Shown: piece by piece, positions 42,008 to 50,759 of the stretch
Layout: the number at the start of each line of letters is the position of its first letter
How positions within the stretch are numbered: the stretch's first letter is position 1
NCBI GenBank assembly: GCA_045660865.1
Contig: JAZREP010000008.1
Span: forward strand, 17,441-81,440
Source of the DNA: CAZRRV01 sp045660865
GTDB taxonomy: Bacteria > Bacillota > Clostridia > Oscillospirales > Acutalibacteraceae
Length of the DNA: 64,000 nt
Direction: 5' to 3'
Made by a program: the position numbers and the translations under genes
Notes under the pieces: generated by a model
The model's database searches: none
What the model saw: only the letters and a program-made list of their open reading frames with translations
What the model was told of the DNA's origin: nothing

Positions 42008-43381
42008 TTGCAGAACAAAGATAAAAGTATGGAAACCGTTGTGGCACTTGCCAAGGGCAGAGGTTTTGTTTATTCGGGCAGTGAGATTTACGGCGGTCTT
42101 TCTAACACCTGGGACTACGGCCCGCTTGGTGTAGAATTGAAAAACAACGTTAAAAAAGCCTGGTGGAAGAAGTTTGTTCAGGAAAACCCGTACAATGTAG
42201 GACTTGACAGTGCTATTTTAATGAATCCTCAGGTTTGGGTTGCTTCGGGTCACGTGGGCGGCTTTTCTGACCCGCTTATGGACTGTAAAGCTTGTAAAAC
42301 ACGCCACCGTGCTGATAAGCTTATTGAGGATACAGGCGTAAACCCTGCCGGCTGGAGCTTTGAACAAATGGGTGAGTATATTAAGGAAAACAATATTGTT
42401 TGTCCTGATTGTGGTGCTTGTGATTTCACCGATATACGTAAATTCAACCTTATGTTTAAAACTTTCCAGGGTGTTACTGAGGATGCGAAAAATGAACTTT
42501 ATTTGCGCCCTGAAACCGCACAAGGTATATTTGTAAACTTCCCGAACATTCAGCGTACAACCCGTCGTAAGGTGCCGTTCGGCGTTTGCCAGATTGGTAA
42601 ATCCTTCCGTAACGAGATTACGCCCGGAAACTTTATTTTCCGTACCCGTGAGTTTGAGCAGATGGAATTAGAGTTCTTCTGTAAACCCGGCACCGAGCTT
42701 GAATGGTTCGCTTATTGGAAAGATTATTGTAAGAATTGGTTGTTGGCACTTGGTATTAAAGAGGAAAATCTTCGCTTGCGTGACCACGACCCTGAGGAGC
42801 TTTCGCACTACTCAAATGCCACCACCGACTTTGAGTTTATGTTCCCGTTCGGCTGGGGCGAACTTTGGGGTGTGGCTTCTCGTACCAATTTTGACTTGAC
42901 ACAGCATCAAAACACCTCCGGTAAAGGCTTAGAATATTTTGACCAAGAGACAGGCGAGAAATATTTACCCTATGTTGTTGAGCCTTCTTTGGGTGCTGAC
43001 CGCGTATTGCTGGCATTCCTTTGTGATGCTTATGATGAGGAAACTGATGAAAAGGGTGACACCAGAGTTGTGCTTCGCTTACATCCCGCTTTGGCGCCTT
43101 ATAAAGCTGCCGTGCTTCCGTTAAGCAAAAAGTTGGCAGAGCCTGCTCAAAAGATTTTTGCTGATTTGGCAAAAGAATTTATGGTAGACTATGATGACGC
43201 CGGTTCAATTGGTAAACGCTATCGCCGTGAGGACGAAATAGGCACACCGATTTGTATCACTTACGATTTTGATTCCGAAACCGATGGCTGCGTAACTGTT
43301 AGAAACCGTGACACAATGCAGCAAGAGCGTATTGCAATCAGCGAATTAAAGAATTACATTAAAAACACTTTGGAATTCTAA
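42008..43381 (+). CDS. glyS: Glycyl-tRNA synthetase, dimeric type
   Basis: 457-residue class II alpha2 GlyRS charging tRNA-Gly. Seen: AKGRGFVYSGSEIYGGLSNTWDYGPLGVELK start, a zinc-type CKAC..CPDC pair, motif 2 LRPETAQGIFVNF and KSFRNEITPGNFIFRTREFEQMELEFF, motif 3 with VVEPSLGADRVLLAFL, and the C-terminal anticodon-binding domain. Start TTG 42008 with GGAGGGG 6 bases upstream; the in-frame ATG 41984 overlaps that SD. Its neighbour across the promoter region is the riboswitch-controlled glycine transporter. Confidence 0.96.
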   Translation: MQNKDKSMETVVALAKGRGFVYSGSEIYGGLSNTWDYGPLGVELKNNVKKAWWKKFVQENPYNVGLDSAILMNPQVWVASGHVGGFSDPLMDCKACKTRHRADKLIEDTGVNPAGWSFEQMGEYIKENNIVCPDCGACDFTDIRKFNLMFKTFQGVTEDAKNELYLRPETAQGIFVNFPNIQRTTRRKVPFGVCQIGKSFRNEITPGNFIFRTREFEQMELEFFCKPGTELEWFAYWKDYCKNWLLALGIKEENLRLRDHDPEELSHYSNATTDFEFMFPFGWGELWGVASRTNFDLTQHQNTSGKGLEYFDQETGEKYLPYVVEPSLGADRVLLAFLCDAYDEETDEKGDTRVVLRLHPALAPYKAAVLPLSKKLAEPAQKIFADLAKEFMVDYDDAGSIGKRYRREDEIGTPICITYDFDSETDGCVTVRNRDTMQQERIAISELKNYIKNTLEF

Positions 43382-43392
43382 TAATAAGCAAC

Positions 43393-43424
43393 AAAAAACC
43401 TCCTATGAAAATAGGAGGTTTTTT
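43393..43424 (+). terminator. Terminator after glyS
   Basis: AAAAAACCTCCTAT / ATAGGAGGTTTTTT perfect inverted repeat with a GAAA tetraloop. Confidence 0.92.
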
Positions 43425-43444
43425 TGTTTGGAAGTAATTGATTT

Positions 43445-43570
43445 TTACCAACGACCCGGGAGCCAAGGAGAGTTGGGGTCATACGCATCCGGTACGGAAA
43501 CAGCATCTGAAGCTAGAGGCTCAGAATTAACAAGGTAAATATCAATTGTCGGAGCAGTATATTCCTTCAT
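43445..43570 (-). CDS. 41-aa small protein, unknown
   Basis: A short frame read on the minus strand, starting MKEYTAPTIDIYLVNSEP and ending SPWLPGRW. AAAGGA lies about 11 bases before the ATG. The opening M-K-x-Y-x-x-P-x-(I/L)-x-(I/V)-x-x-x-x-S-E resembles small uncharacterised proteins that I recall from Clostridia genomes. The rest is Pro/Asp/Ser-rich with a Trp at each end of the last block. It fills an otherwise empty 230-base gap downstream of the coiled-coil gene. Could be a secreted or precursor peptide; function unknown. Confidence 0.5.
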   Translation of the reverse strand: MKEYTAPTIDIYLVNSEPLASDAVSVPDAYDPNSPWLPGRW

Positions 43571-43616
43571 ATCTGTAAATTCCTTTCATAATAAGTAATT
43601 ATAAATTTAATTGACC

Positions 43617-44075
43617 TTACAGTTCGCTTGCGGGGGATTGTTGTTTTAAGGAAGCACGAGTTTTGCGTACCTCAGCTAAGTTAGCGGTGAGGCTTTCGTC
43701 TGCGCGACGAACAATGTCGTCAACGAAATCCTGTGCGGCACGGCGCATTTCACGGCTCTTGTTTTGAGCAGCAGAAATAATCTCAGCAGCTTTAGCTTGT
43801 GCAAGCTTTGTGATTTCCTCTTCTGCAACTAAAGCCTTTGCGCGCTCCTCAGCGTTGTGGATAATGCCCTCTGCCTCACGGCGAGCGCTTTCAAGTATGT
43901 TGTTTCTATCAGAAACTATACCCTTTGCTTGCTTTACCTCATTGGGAATAGCCATACCTAAATCGTCAATAATTGAGCGAATATGCTCTGCGTCAACAAT
44001 AACACGACGGCCGGGCACTTTCATTCCGCTATCCAGTAAAGAGTCTAACTGTTCAAGTAATTCTTCCATATTCAT
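43617..44075 (-). CDS. DivIVA/V-ATPase-subunit-H-like coiled-coil protein
   Basis: 152-residue mainly helical protein. Seen: an N-terminal MEELLEQLDSLLDSGMKVPGRRVIVDAEHIRSIIDDLGMAIPNEVKQAKGIVSDRN with a conserved-looking GRRV(I/V)VDAE element, then a long coiled coil (about 55-140) rich in Ala/Glu/Lys/Arg. Proteins of this type sit next to coaD in many Clostridia and are annotated as ATPase or DivIVA-domain proteins; a real function is not established. Overlaps coaD by 4 bases (ATGA). Confidence 0.7.
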   Translation of the reverse strand: MNMEELLEQLDSLLDSGMKVPGRRVIVDAEHIRSIIDDLGMAIPNEVKQAKGIVSDRNNILESARREAEGIIHNAEERAKALVAEEEITKLAQAKAAEIISAAQNKSREMRRAAQDFVDDIVRRADESLTANLAEVRKTRASLKQQSPASEL

Positions 44076-44578
44076 TTGATAACATCCTTTCTTTTTAAAA
44101 GTCGCTCAATGACTTGATTGTAAATTTTACTAGGGATAAAATCTTTTATATCTCCACCCATGCTACCAATCTGTCGTACCATACTCGAGCTGAGATACAT
44201 ATTCTCTGCTGAGGTGGTAAGAAAGACGGTTTCAATTTCGGGGTTGAGTTTGTGGTTTGTAAGCGCCATTTGAAATTCATATTCAAAGTCAGACATTGCG
44301 CGAAGACCTTTAACAATGGCTGAGGCGTTTTTCAATTTGCAATATTCAGCCAGAAGACCATCGTAATAATCAATTGAAACATTTTCAATTTCTTCGGTTG
44401 CCTTACTGAGCAACTCCAGACGCTCTTCGGTAGAAAAACAGCCGCCCGATTTACTGTGGTTGTTCATTACCACAACTATTACGTGGTCGAACATTTTTGA
44501 GGCACGTTTGATAATATCCAGATGCCCTATTGTAACCGGGTCAAAACTACCGGGGCATACTGCAGTTAATCTTTTCAT
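44072..44578 (-). CDS. coaD: Phosphopantetheine adenylyltransferase
   Basis: 168-residue nucleotidyltransferase making dephospho-CoA from 4'-phosphopantetheine and ATP. Seen: CPGSFDPVTIGHLDIIKRA (TxGH nucleotide motif), VVVMNNHSKSGGCFSTEERLELL, KGLRAMSDFEYEFQMALTNHKLNPEIETVFL and ISSSMVRQIGSMGGDI-like segment (here LSSSMVRQIGSMGGDIKDF). Full length. Sits between rsmD and the coiled-coil gene with 4-base overlaps at both ends, the common rsmD-coaD pairing. Confidence 0.96.
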   Translation of the reverse strand: MKRLTAVCPGSFDPVTIGHLDIIKRASKMFDHVIVVVMNNHSKSGGCFSTEERLELLSKATEEIENVSIDYYDGLLAEYCKLKNASAIVKGLRAMSDFEYEFQMALTNHKLNPEIETVFLTTSAENMYLSSSMVRQIGSMGGDIKDFIPSKIYNQVIERLLKRKDVIK

Positions 44579-45126
44579 GAATCAACCTCATTTTGCTTTC
44601 TATAAAGAGATATGTGAATCTTGCCGTATTTATACTGCTTTGCACAGACAAAATCCTCTACAGTATCAGGTAAAGCAATGTCGGCAGGGTGTTCACAAAT
44701 GATTATTCCATAATCACTCATAACCCTTGCGACTTTTTCTAAAACGGCAGGGAAATATCCGGCTTTGTACGGCGGGTCAAGAAATGCAATATCAAACATT
44801 CTGCTTCTTGAAGCTAAGAATGTAGAGTAGTCTGTTTTATGAACAGAAGCATTATCGACTAAACCGCAGTTAGCAAGATTGTTTTTAATTATATCTATTG
44901 CAGCAGCAGATGTGTCACAAAAATCACAACTTTCTGCACCGCGGCTTAAAGCCTCTATACCCATTTGACCGGAACCGGCAAACAAATCAAGGAAACGGCG
45001 CCCTTCAATATCAAATTGAATACTGCTGAAAATAGCTTCTTTTACTTTTTCGGAAGTGGGGCGTACTGCCTCACCCTCTAAGGTTTGCAAGCGCTTTCCA
45101 CGCGCATAGCCTGTAATTACTCTCAT
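44575..45126 (-). CDS. rsmD: 16S rRNA (guanine-966-N2)-methyltransferase
   Basis: 183-residue SAM-dependent methyltransferase. Seen: MRVITGYARGKRL, RPTSEKVKEAIFSSI, SAM motif I LDLFAGSGQMGIEALSRGA, and catalytic DPPY in IAFLDPPYKAGYF (about 128). First gene of the rsmD-coaD-coiled-coil operon; start codon ATG with ATTACCT-poor leader but conserved N-terminus. Confidence 0.95.
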   Translation of the reverse strand: MRVITGYARGKRLQTLEGEAVRPTSEKVKEAIFSSIQFDIEGRRFLDLFAGSGQMGIEALSRGAESCDFCDTSAAAIDIIKNNLANCGLVDNASVHKTDYSTFLASRSRMFDIAFLDPPYKAGYFPAVLEKVARVMSDYGIIICEHPADIALPDTVEDFVCAKQYKYGKIHISLYRKQNEVDS

Positions 45127-45220
45127 GATATTACCTCACACACTATATTATCACACTAAATAGGGTGTTTTGTCAACTAAAAAATATAATATAAATAAAA
45201 ATTATTTAATTTATAATAAA

Positions 45221-45251
45221 ATACCCGAAAGACCATTCGCCTTTCGGGTAT
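45221..45251 (-). terminator. Terminator after secF
   Basis: ATACCCGAAAG / CTTTCGGGTAT perfect stem, followed on the minus strand by TTTATTATAA. The 148-base gap 45127-45275 holds little else. Confidence 0.75.
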
Positions 45252-45275
45252 TGATTTAATTAAACATAACAAATT

Positions 45276-46337
45276 TTATTTTGCGTTCTTTTTCTTAGTC
45301 TTAACCTTTTTAACACGGCTGTCTTTATACTCACGCCATCTTACCCAAAGGGGAGCAGCAAGGCAAAGTGATGAGTAAGAACCTGAGATAACACCAATTC
45401 CCATGGGAATTGTGAAAGAACGTAAGGTTGTAAGACCGTTAAACTCAGCAACAACTAAAATAGCAACAATAGCGATAAAGGTTGCAACCGAGGTGGTAAT
45501 GGTACGGTTTGTAACCTGCAACAAGCTTTCGTCGGTCAACTCTCTAAGACTCTTTTGCGGATAAAGCTTGCGGTTTTCACGAATACGGTCGTAAACAACG
45601 ATTGTGTCATTCAGTGAGTAACCGAGGATTGTCAAAACTACTGCAACGAAGTTCATATCAATATCAAGATTGAAAACGATACAAGCGATAAATGCAATAA
45701 TTAAGTCGTGAATCAGTGCGAAAAGTGACATAACACCGGCTGACAAACCGCCTATATTGCGGAAACGGAAAGCGATGTAGATAAGCAATAATGCAGAAGC
45801 AATTACCATTGCGGCTACACACTTAACAAAGAATTTTGAAGCCATTGTTTTGCTGACTGAGTTAGAGTCACCAAAAGCAATATTGTTGTTGGGGAATTCA
45901 TCCTCCAATGCGCCAAGAATTATGTTTTGAACGCTTGCGCTTGTTTCTTCGGCTTCTTCCTCGGTGGTATCTGTTGAAGAAGTATCTTCAGTTTTGCTTT
46001 CTGTATTCAACTTATCGAGATTGATTTCGCCCGCAACAATGGAAATTACCAATTTTGCAGATTCGCCCGAATAGTCACGGCTTTCGGTTACCTCTACATT
46101 GGCATCCAAAGCCTGCTCGACAACCTCTTCAGCGGTGAAAAGATTTATATCGCCTGAGTAGGAATAGGTATAACGGCTGCCGCCCTTAAAGTTAATATCA
46201 AGGCCTACACCCCAAATTAAAGCAGCAATAATACCTACAGCAATAATTGCAGCCGATATGATTAAACAAATTTTTAAAGAACCGGTATAGCTGAATTTAG
46301 GCTTGAGTTCAGTTGAAACTTTTTTATTTTTGAACAT
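45276..46337 (-). CDS. secF: Protein translocase subunit SecF
   Basis: 353-residue RND-like membrane subunit that uses the proton gradient to help export through SecYEG. Seen: first helix (about 22-42), GLDINFKGGSRYTYSYSG, a large acidic insert in the periplasm-facing domain (about 130-150, runs of Glu/Thr/Ser), then five helices with GYSLNDTIVVYDRIRENRK (SecF signature) and TNRTITTSVAT. Start ATG 46337 (GGAGGTG, 6-base spacing), overlapping secD by 14 bases. Confidence 0.95.
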   Translation of the reverse strand: MFKNKKVSTELKPKFSYTGSLKICLIISAAIIAVGIIAALIWGVGLDINFKGGSRYTYSYSGDINLFTAEEVVEQALDANVEVTESRDYSGESAKLVISIVAGEINLDKLNTESKTEDTSSTDTTEEEAEETSASVQNIILGALEDEFPNNNIAFGDSNSVSKTMASKFFVKCVAAMVIASALLLIYIAFRFRNIGGLSAGVMSLFALIHDLIIAFIACIVFNLDIDMNFVAVVLTILGYSLNDTIVVYDRIRENRKLYPQKSLRELTDESLLQVTNRTITTSVATFIAIVAILVVAEFNGLTTLRSFTIPMGIGVISGSYSSLCLAAPLWVRWREYKDSRVKKVKTKKKNAK

Positions 46338-47706
46338 TCTTTGCACCTCCAAACAGCCAAGGATTGCGTAGGAATTTGAAACGTGAAATGCTCTTTGTCA
46401 TCAGACGAGAAGCAGATACACCCATAATCATATTGAACAGTACGCCTATAAGCAAGGAATAACCGAATGAGTAAATAGAACCGGTTACGGAAGTACCGAA
46501 CAAACGCATAATGGGGGAGAATACGGTGTAAATGATGGAACCCGGTGTGCCGAAGCAACCCATAAGAACTACTGCGACAATAGCAACGGTAATGTTACCA
46601 TCAAAGATAGAAGACCAAGCTTCAGAATAACCTGCGTCAATAGCACCATCAATTGTTTTGCCCTTGCGGAATTCTTCTTTAACACGCTCGGATGTAATAA
46701 CGTTAGCGTCAACACCCATACCGATTGAAAGAACGATACCGGCAATACCGGGGATGGTCATTGTAAAGCTTTCTGCGCTCGGGAAGAAACCTGAGGTGAA
46801 AGCAATGATACCTGCGATTTGACCCATAAGAGCTATACAAGCAATTAAGCCGGGTAAACGGTATTTTAAAATCATAAGTAAGCACACGGCAATAAAAGCA
46901 ACTGCACAGGCAATGATCATAATATCTAATGCCTCAGCACCTAAAGTCGGGCTTACAATCTGCAGCTTGGAATCATCAACTGTCAAGGCAAAGGGTAAGG
47001 AACCTGCGTTAATTTTGTCAGCCAAATCCTTAGCCTCGGTTTCGTCGCCTATGTTAGTAATAACTGCTTCACCGTTGGTGATGACATCGTTAACGGTTGG
47101 TGCAGAAATAATAACATCATCCATCCAAATAGAAATTTGGGAACCTTTAAGTCTTCCGGTAGCCTCGGCAAACTTGTCTTTACCGGCTGAAGTAAGGTGC
47201 AATTGTACTACATAAGCACCTGTCTCTTGGTCAACAGCGGGGCTGGCACTCTTGATGTCCTTAGCACCCTCCAAAACAACCTTTTCGTTGGTTTGACCCT
47301 CATAGAAACGAAGAACTGCGGTTTCGCCAAGCTCAGCAACTGCTGCAGCGGGGTCAAAATCCTTTTCGTCAGACTGCCAAGGGAAACGCACGATAATCTG
47401 GTGACTGTCGTGGTCTGTGTAAACCTCGTAATCGGTTATGTTTTTGTTAATTAAACGAGTTTCAATAATGGTTTTGGCAGAGTCCATATTAGCGGTGGTG
47501 ATTTTACTGTCGTCAATATCGGGTGAAAAGATGGCTTCAACACCGCCACGAATATCAATACCCCAGCGAATATCCTCTGCTCCTTTGATATATGTTTGTT
47601 TCGTGTCTCCGTAATAGTTTGTAACACCAAAGAAGGTAACATAGGTGAAAACAGCTATTAGCAAAAACACAATGAAAAACACCGGCTTGCCTACACGCTT
47701 TTTCAT
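46324..47706 (-). CDS. secD: Protein translocase subunit SecD
   Basis: 460-residue partner of SecF. Seen: N-terminal helix, GIDIRGGVEAIFSPD (SecD loop), a P1 head region with LHLTSAGKDKFAEAT, APTVNDVITNGEAVI, and a C-terminal membrane domain with IPGIAGIVLSIGMGVDANVITSERVKEEFRKGKT. Start ATG 47706 with GGAGG SD; the in-frame ATG 5 codons earlier precedes the SD. Separate secD and secF genes, in the usual order. Confidence 0.95.
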   Translation of the reverse strand: MKKRVGKPVFFIVFLLIAVFTYVTFFGVTNYYGDTKQTYIKGAEDIRWGIDIRGGVEAIFSPDIDDSKITTANMDSAKTIIETRLINKNITDYEVYTDHDSHQIIVRFPWQSDEKDFDPAAAVAELGETAVLRFYEGQTNEKVVLEGAKDIKSASPAVDQETGAYVVQLHLTSAGKDKFAEATGRLKGSQISIWMDDVIISAPTVNDVITNGEAVITNIGDETEAKDLADKINAGSLPFALTVDDSKLQIVSPTLGAEALDIMIIACAVAFIAVCLLMILKYRLPGLIACIALMGQIAGIIAFTSGFFPSAESFTMTIPGIAGIVLSIGMGVDANVITSERVKEEFRKGKTIDGAIDAGYSEAWSSIFDGNITVAIVAVVLMGCFGTPGSIIYTVFSPIMRLFGTSVTGSIYSFGYSLLIGVLFNMIMGVSASRLMTKSISRFKFLRNPWLFGGAKNVQK

Positions 47707-47811
47707 TGGCAAATCCTCCATTTAAACGTTAATAATTTTGGCCGTATGGACCTACTAGTAAATTATATAATTTCCACTATACAAAGTCAATAATATTTAT
47801 ATAAATAGAGA

Positions 47812-49092
47812 TTATTTTTCTTCACAAAGCTTCTCAAGTGCCGCATATTTAATGCTGGTGCACAAAAGACGTGTTGCAACCTGTAATTCTTCTACTGAAG
47901 GGTAACTCGGTGCAATGCGAATGTTGCTGTCATCAGGGTCTTTACCATAAGGGAAAGCAGCGCCTGCGGGTGTCAACACCAAACCTGCTTCCTTACAAAG
48001 CGAAACAACCCTTTTAGCGCAACCGCGCATTACATAAAGGGAGATAAAGTATCCGCCTTTTGGTTCGTTCCAATGGGCGATTCCGGAGCCTTCAAGCTCG
48101 GTTTTCAGTCCCTCAATAACAGTAAAGAACTTAGGCGCAAGAATTGCTGCATGTTTTTGCATTTGTTCACGTATTGATGCAATATCGGGGAACATTTTTG
48201 CGTGACGCAGATGGTTAACTTTATCAGGGCCTATTGTCTGGTATGACATACGGCTTTTAATTTCAGCCAAGTTGCCCTCGCTCGCTGCCATTGCCGCAAC
48301 ACCGCCGCCTGCAAAGGTGATTTTTGAGGTGGAGGTAAATTGAATTACCAAATCGGGATTGCCTGCGATAAGACACTCGTTGTAAATGTTTTTAAGCTTG
48401 CAATCTTCTTCACCAAGCAAATGTACAGCATAAGCATTGTCCCAAAAAATACGGAAATCCTTTGCCGCAGGCTTTAAATGTGCCAATGCAGTTACAACCT
48501 CATCGCTGTAAACCACACCGCCGGGGTTGGAAAACTTAGGCACACACCACATACCCTTAACGGCAGGGTCTTTTATCAGTTCGGTAACCTCACTAATAAG
48601 CGGACCGTTCTCATCCATATGAACAGGTACCATTTCAATACCGAAATATTCGCAAACGGTAAAATGGCGGTCATAACCCGGAGAAGGGCAAAGGAATTTT
48701 ATTTTTCCCTGCAAAAGCCAGGGCTTTTCACCGCTAAAGCCTTTGTACATACCCTGAGCTATAGTATCAAACATCATATTCAAAGAAGAAGAGCCGCCGG
48801 CAATAACCAAAGCAGGGTCCATTTCGAGAATATCTGCAAAAACATTGCGAATTTCCTGCAATCCTTCAAGTCCGCCGTAGTTGCGGCAATCAGTTCCGTT
48901 ATTTGAATTAAAACCTGTATCAGCATTTACTGCGGTAGCTAATGCGTTTGCAAGCTCTAACTGCTCGGGAGAGGGTTTACCTCTCGACATATCTAATTTG
49001 AGCCCGCGTGCGCAAAGCTCATTATATTGCTCTTTTACAATGTCTAATTCATTGTGTAATGCTTCTGCATTCATCACAGTATATTTTGACAT
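47812..49092 (-). CDS. PLP-dependent aminotransferase, MocR-like aspartate aminotransferase subgroup
   Basis: 426-residue class I/II aminotransferase. Seen: LDMSRGKPSPEQLELANAL, NYGGLEGLQEIRNVFADIL, AGGSSSLNMMFDTIAQGM, FLCPSPGYDRHFTVCEYFGIEMVPV, KFSNPGGVVYSDE (substrate Arg/Asn region), FWDNAYAVH, and the PLP lysine in TSTSKITFAGGGVA (about 255). Matches the stand-alone Aminotran_MocR type of aspartate aminotransferase known from clostridia and actinobacteria. Probable aspartate/glutamate amino transfer; may supply oxaloacetate for the citrate-synthase gene next door. SD GGAGGTG. Confidence 0.87.
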   Translation of the reverse strand: MSKYTVMNAEALHNELDIVKEQYNELCARGLKLDMSRGKPSPEQLELANALATAVNADTGFNSNNGTDCRNYGGLEGLQEIRNVFADILEMDPALVIAGGSSSLNMMFDTIAQGMYKGFSGEKPWLLQGKIKFLCPSPGYDRHFTVCEYFGIEMVPVHMDENGPLISEVTELIKDPAVKGMWCVPKFSNPGGVVYSDEVVTALAHLKPAAKDFRIFWDNAYAVHLLGEEDCKLKNIYNECLIAGNPDLVIQFTSTSKITFAGGGVAAMAASEGNLAEIKSRMSYQTIGPDKVNHLRHAKMFPDIASIREQMQKHAAILAPKFFTVIEGLKTELEGSGIAHWNEPKGGYFISLYVMRGCAKRVVSLCKEAGLVLTPAGAAFPYGKDPDDSNIRIAPSYPSVEELQVATRLLCTSIKYAALEKLCEEK

Positions 49093-49313
49093 CTAAGCAC
49101 CTCCATGCAATAATTCAATAATTATACAGTATTTTGTTTTGGATTTCAAGACAAAAAATCATATTCAGGTTATATTTTTCCAATAAAAACAACACTTAAC
49201 ACTAAAAAAACTTCAAAAAATTATATATGCACCTAATAATTTTAAGTTAATTAGGCAAAACGCATTATTTTGTTAATCTGTAGGTTGATAAAACGATTTT
49301 CGTCGTTATTTTC

Positions 49314-49342
49314 TTGCAAAAAGTTGTTATAAATAGTATAAT
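49314..49342 (+). promoter_or_regulatory. SigA promoter for the citrate synthase-aconitase operon
   Basis: TTGCAA (49314-49319), 17-bp spacer, TATAAT (49337-49342). The 278-base gap before the gene holds only AT-rich sequence besides this. Confidence 0.6.
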
Positions 49343-49370
49343 TATACTCAATTTGAAAGGAGAGGGTTAA

Positions 49371-50750
49371 ATGAAGAAACAATTTAAGGAGCTAAAGCTT
49401 AACCCAAACACCAATTTGCTTGAAAAAACTGAGTTTGAATATCCTTTGCAGGATATACAACACCCAAAACTTTATCGGCAAATGTTTAATTATCAATCAG
49501 TACCTAAAATTGCCTTTAACAGACGTTTGGTACCGATGAATATGCCTAAAAATATATGGATTACCGATACAACCTTCCGTGACGGTCAGCAATCTCGTGA
49601 GCCGTATACAACAGAGCAGATGTTACATCTGTTTGATTTGTTACATAAGCTCGGCGGTCCTAAGGGTATAATCCGCCAAAGCGAGTTTTTCCTTTACAGT
49701 AAAAAGGATAGAGACGCGGCTTATAAATGTATGGAACGCGGTTATGAATTCCCTGAGGTTACAAGCTGGATACGTGCCAGTAAAAGCGATTTCCAACTGG
49801 TAAAGGATATTGGCGTTGCTGAAACGGGAGTGTTGGTAAGCTGTTCTGACTACCACATATTTAAAAAGCTTAAAATGACTCGCGCACAGGCAATTGACCA
49901 TTATCTGGCAGTAGTTAAAGACTGTATTGAAATGGGAATTAAACCCCGTTGCCATTTGGAAGATATTACCCGTGCCGATTTCTACGGTTTTGTAGTACCT
50001 TTTGTTACCGAACTTACAAGATTGAGCCATGAATCGGGTGTGCCGATTAAAATTCGTGCTTGCGATACTATGGGCTACGGTGTTTCTATACCCGGTGTGG
50101 CATTACCGCGCAGTGTGCCGGGCATTATATACGGACTTAATCACCACGCTCGCGTTCCGTCTGAGCTTATTGAGTGGCACGGACATAACGATTTCTATAA
50201 GGCTGTTACAAACTCAACTACAGCTTGGCTTTACGGCGCTTCGGCGGTTAACTGTTCCTTGCTTGGTATTGGCGAGCGTACAGGTAACTGTCCGTTAGAG
50301 GCTATGGTTATGGAGTATGCTCAGCTAAAAGGCACTTTGGACGGTATGGATACACTTGCTATTACCGAGATAGCTGATTATTACCGCACCGAGCTTGGTT
50401 ATGACATTCCTCCAAGAACACCTTTTGTAGGTAAGGATTTCAATGTTACCCGTGCCGGAGTTCACGCTGACGGACTTATGAAGGACGAGGAAATATACAA
50501 TATTTTCGATACCAATAAATTGCTTGGTCGTCCGCCAAAGGTAATGATTAGCAACACATCGGGTCTTTCGGGAATTGCTCATTGGATAAATTCCGAGTAT
50601 AAACTGAATGGCGATGCGGCGCTGAATAAGAATAGCGCAGTTGTTGTTGCTATCAAGGAAGAAATTGATAAAGATTATGCACAAGGCCGAGTTACTTGTA
50701 TGTCTGACGGCGAGTTGCATGAGTTGTATAGACGATTCAATAACAAATAG
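49371..50750 (+). CDS. Probable Re-citrate synthase (DRE-TIM family)
   Basis: 459-residue enzyme of the isopropylmalate/homocitrate synthase superfamily. Seen: ITDTTFRDGQQSREPYT (the DRE-TIM active-site start, R and D ligands), a TIM barrel with KPRCHLEDITRADFYGFVVPFV, and the metal-ligand motif EWHGHNDFYKAVTNSTTAWLYGA followed by GIGERTGNCPLEAM. No C-terminal LeuA regulatory domain. Length, motifs and the adjacent aconitase point to Re-citrate synthase (oxaloacetate + acetyl-CoA), the Clostridium kluyveri type. Homocitrate synthase or a lyase is less likely but not excluded. SD GAAAGGAGAGG. Confidence 0.75.
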   Translation: MKKQFKELKLNPNTNLLEKTEFEYPLQDIQHPKLYRQMFNYQSVPKIAFNRRLVPMNMPKNIWITDTTFRDGQQSREPYTTEQMLHLFDLLHKLGGPKGIIRQSEFFLYSKKDRDAAYKCMERGYEFPEVTSWIRASKSDFQLVKDIGVAETGVLVSCSDYHIFKKLKMTRAQAIDHYLAVVKDCIEMGIKPRCHLEDITRADFYGFVVPFVTELTRLSHESGVPIKIRACDTMGYGVSIPGVALPRSVPGIIYGLNHHARVPSELIEWHGHNDFYKAVTNSTTAWLYGASAVNCSLLGIGERTGNCPLEAMVMEYAQLKGTLDGMDTLAITEIADYYRTELGYDIPPRTPFVGKDFNVTRAGVHADGLMKDEEIYNIFDTNKLLGRPPKVMISNTSGLSGIAHWINSEYKLNGDAALNKNSAVVVAIKEEIDKDYAQGRVTCMSDGELHELYRRFNNK

Positions 50751-50759
50751 GAGTTAAAA

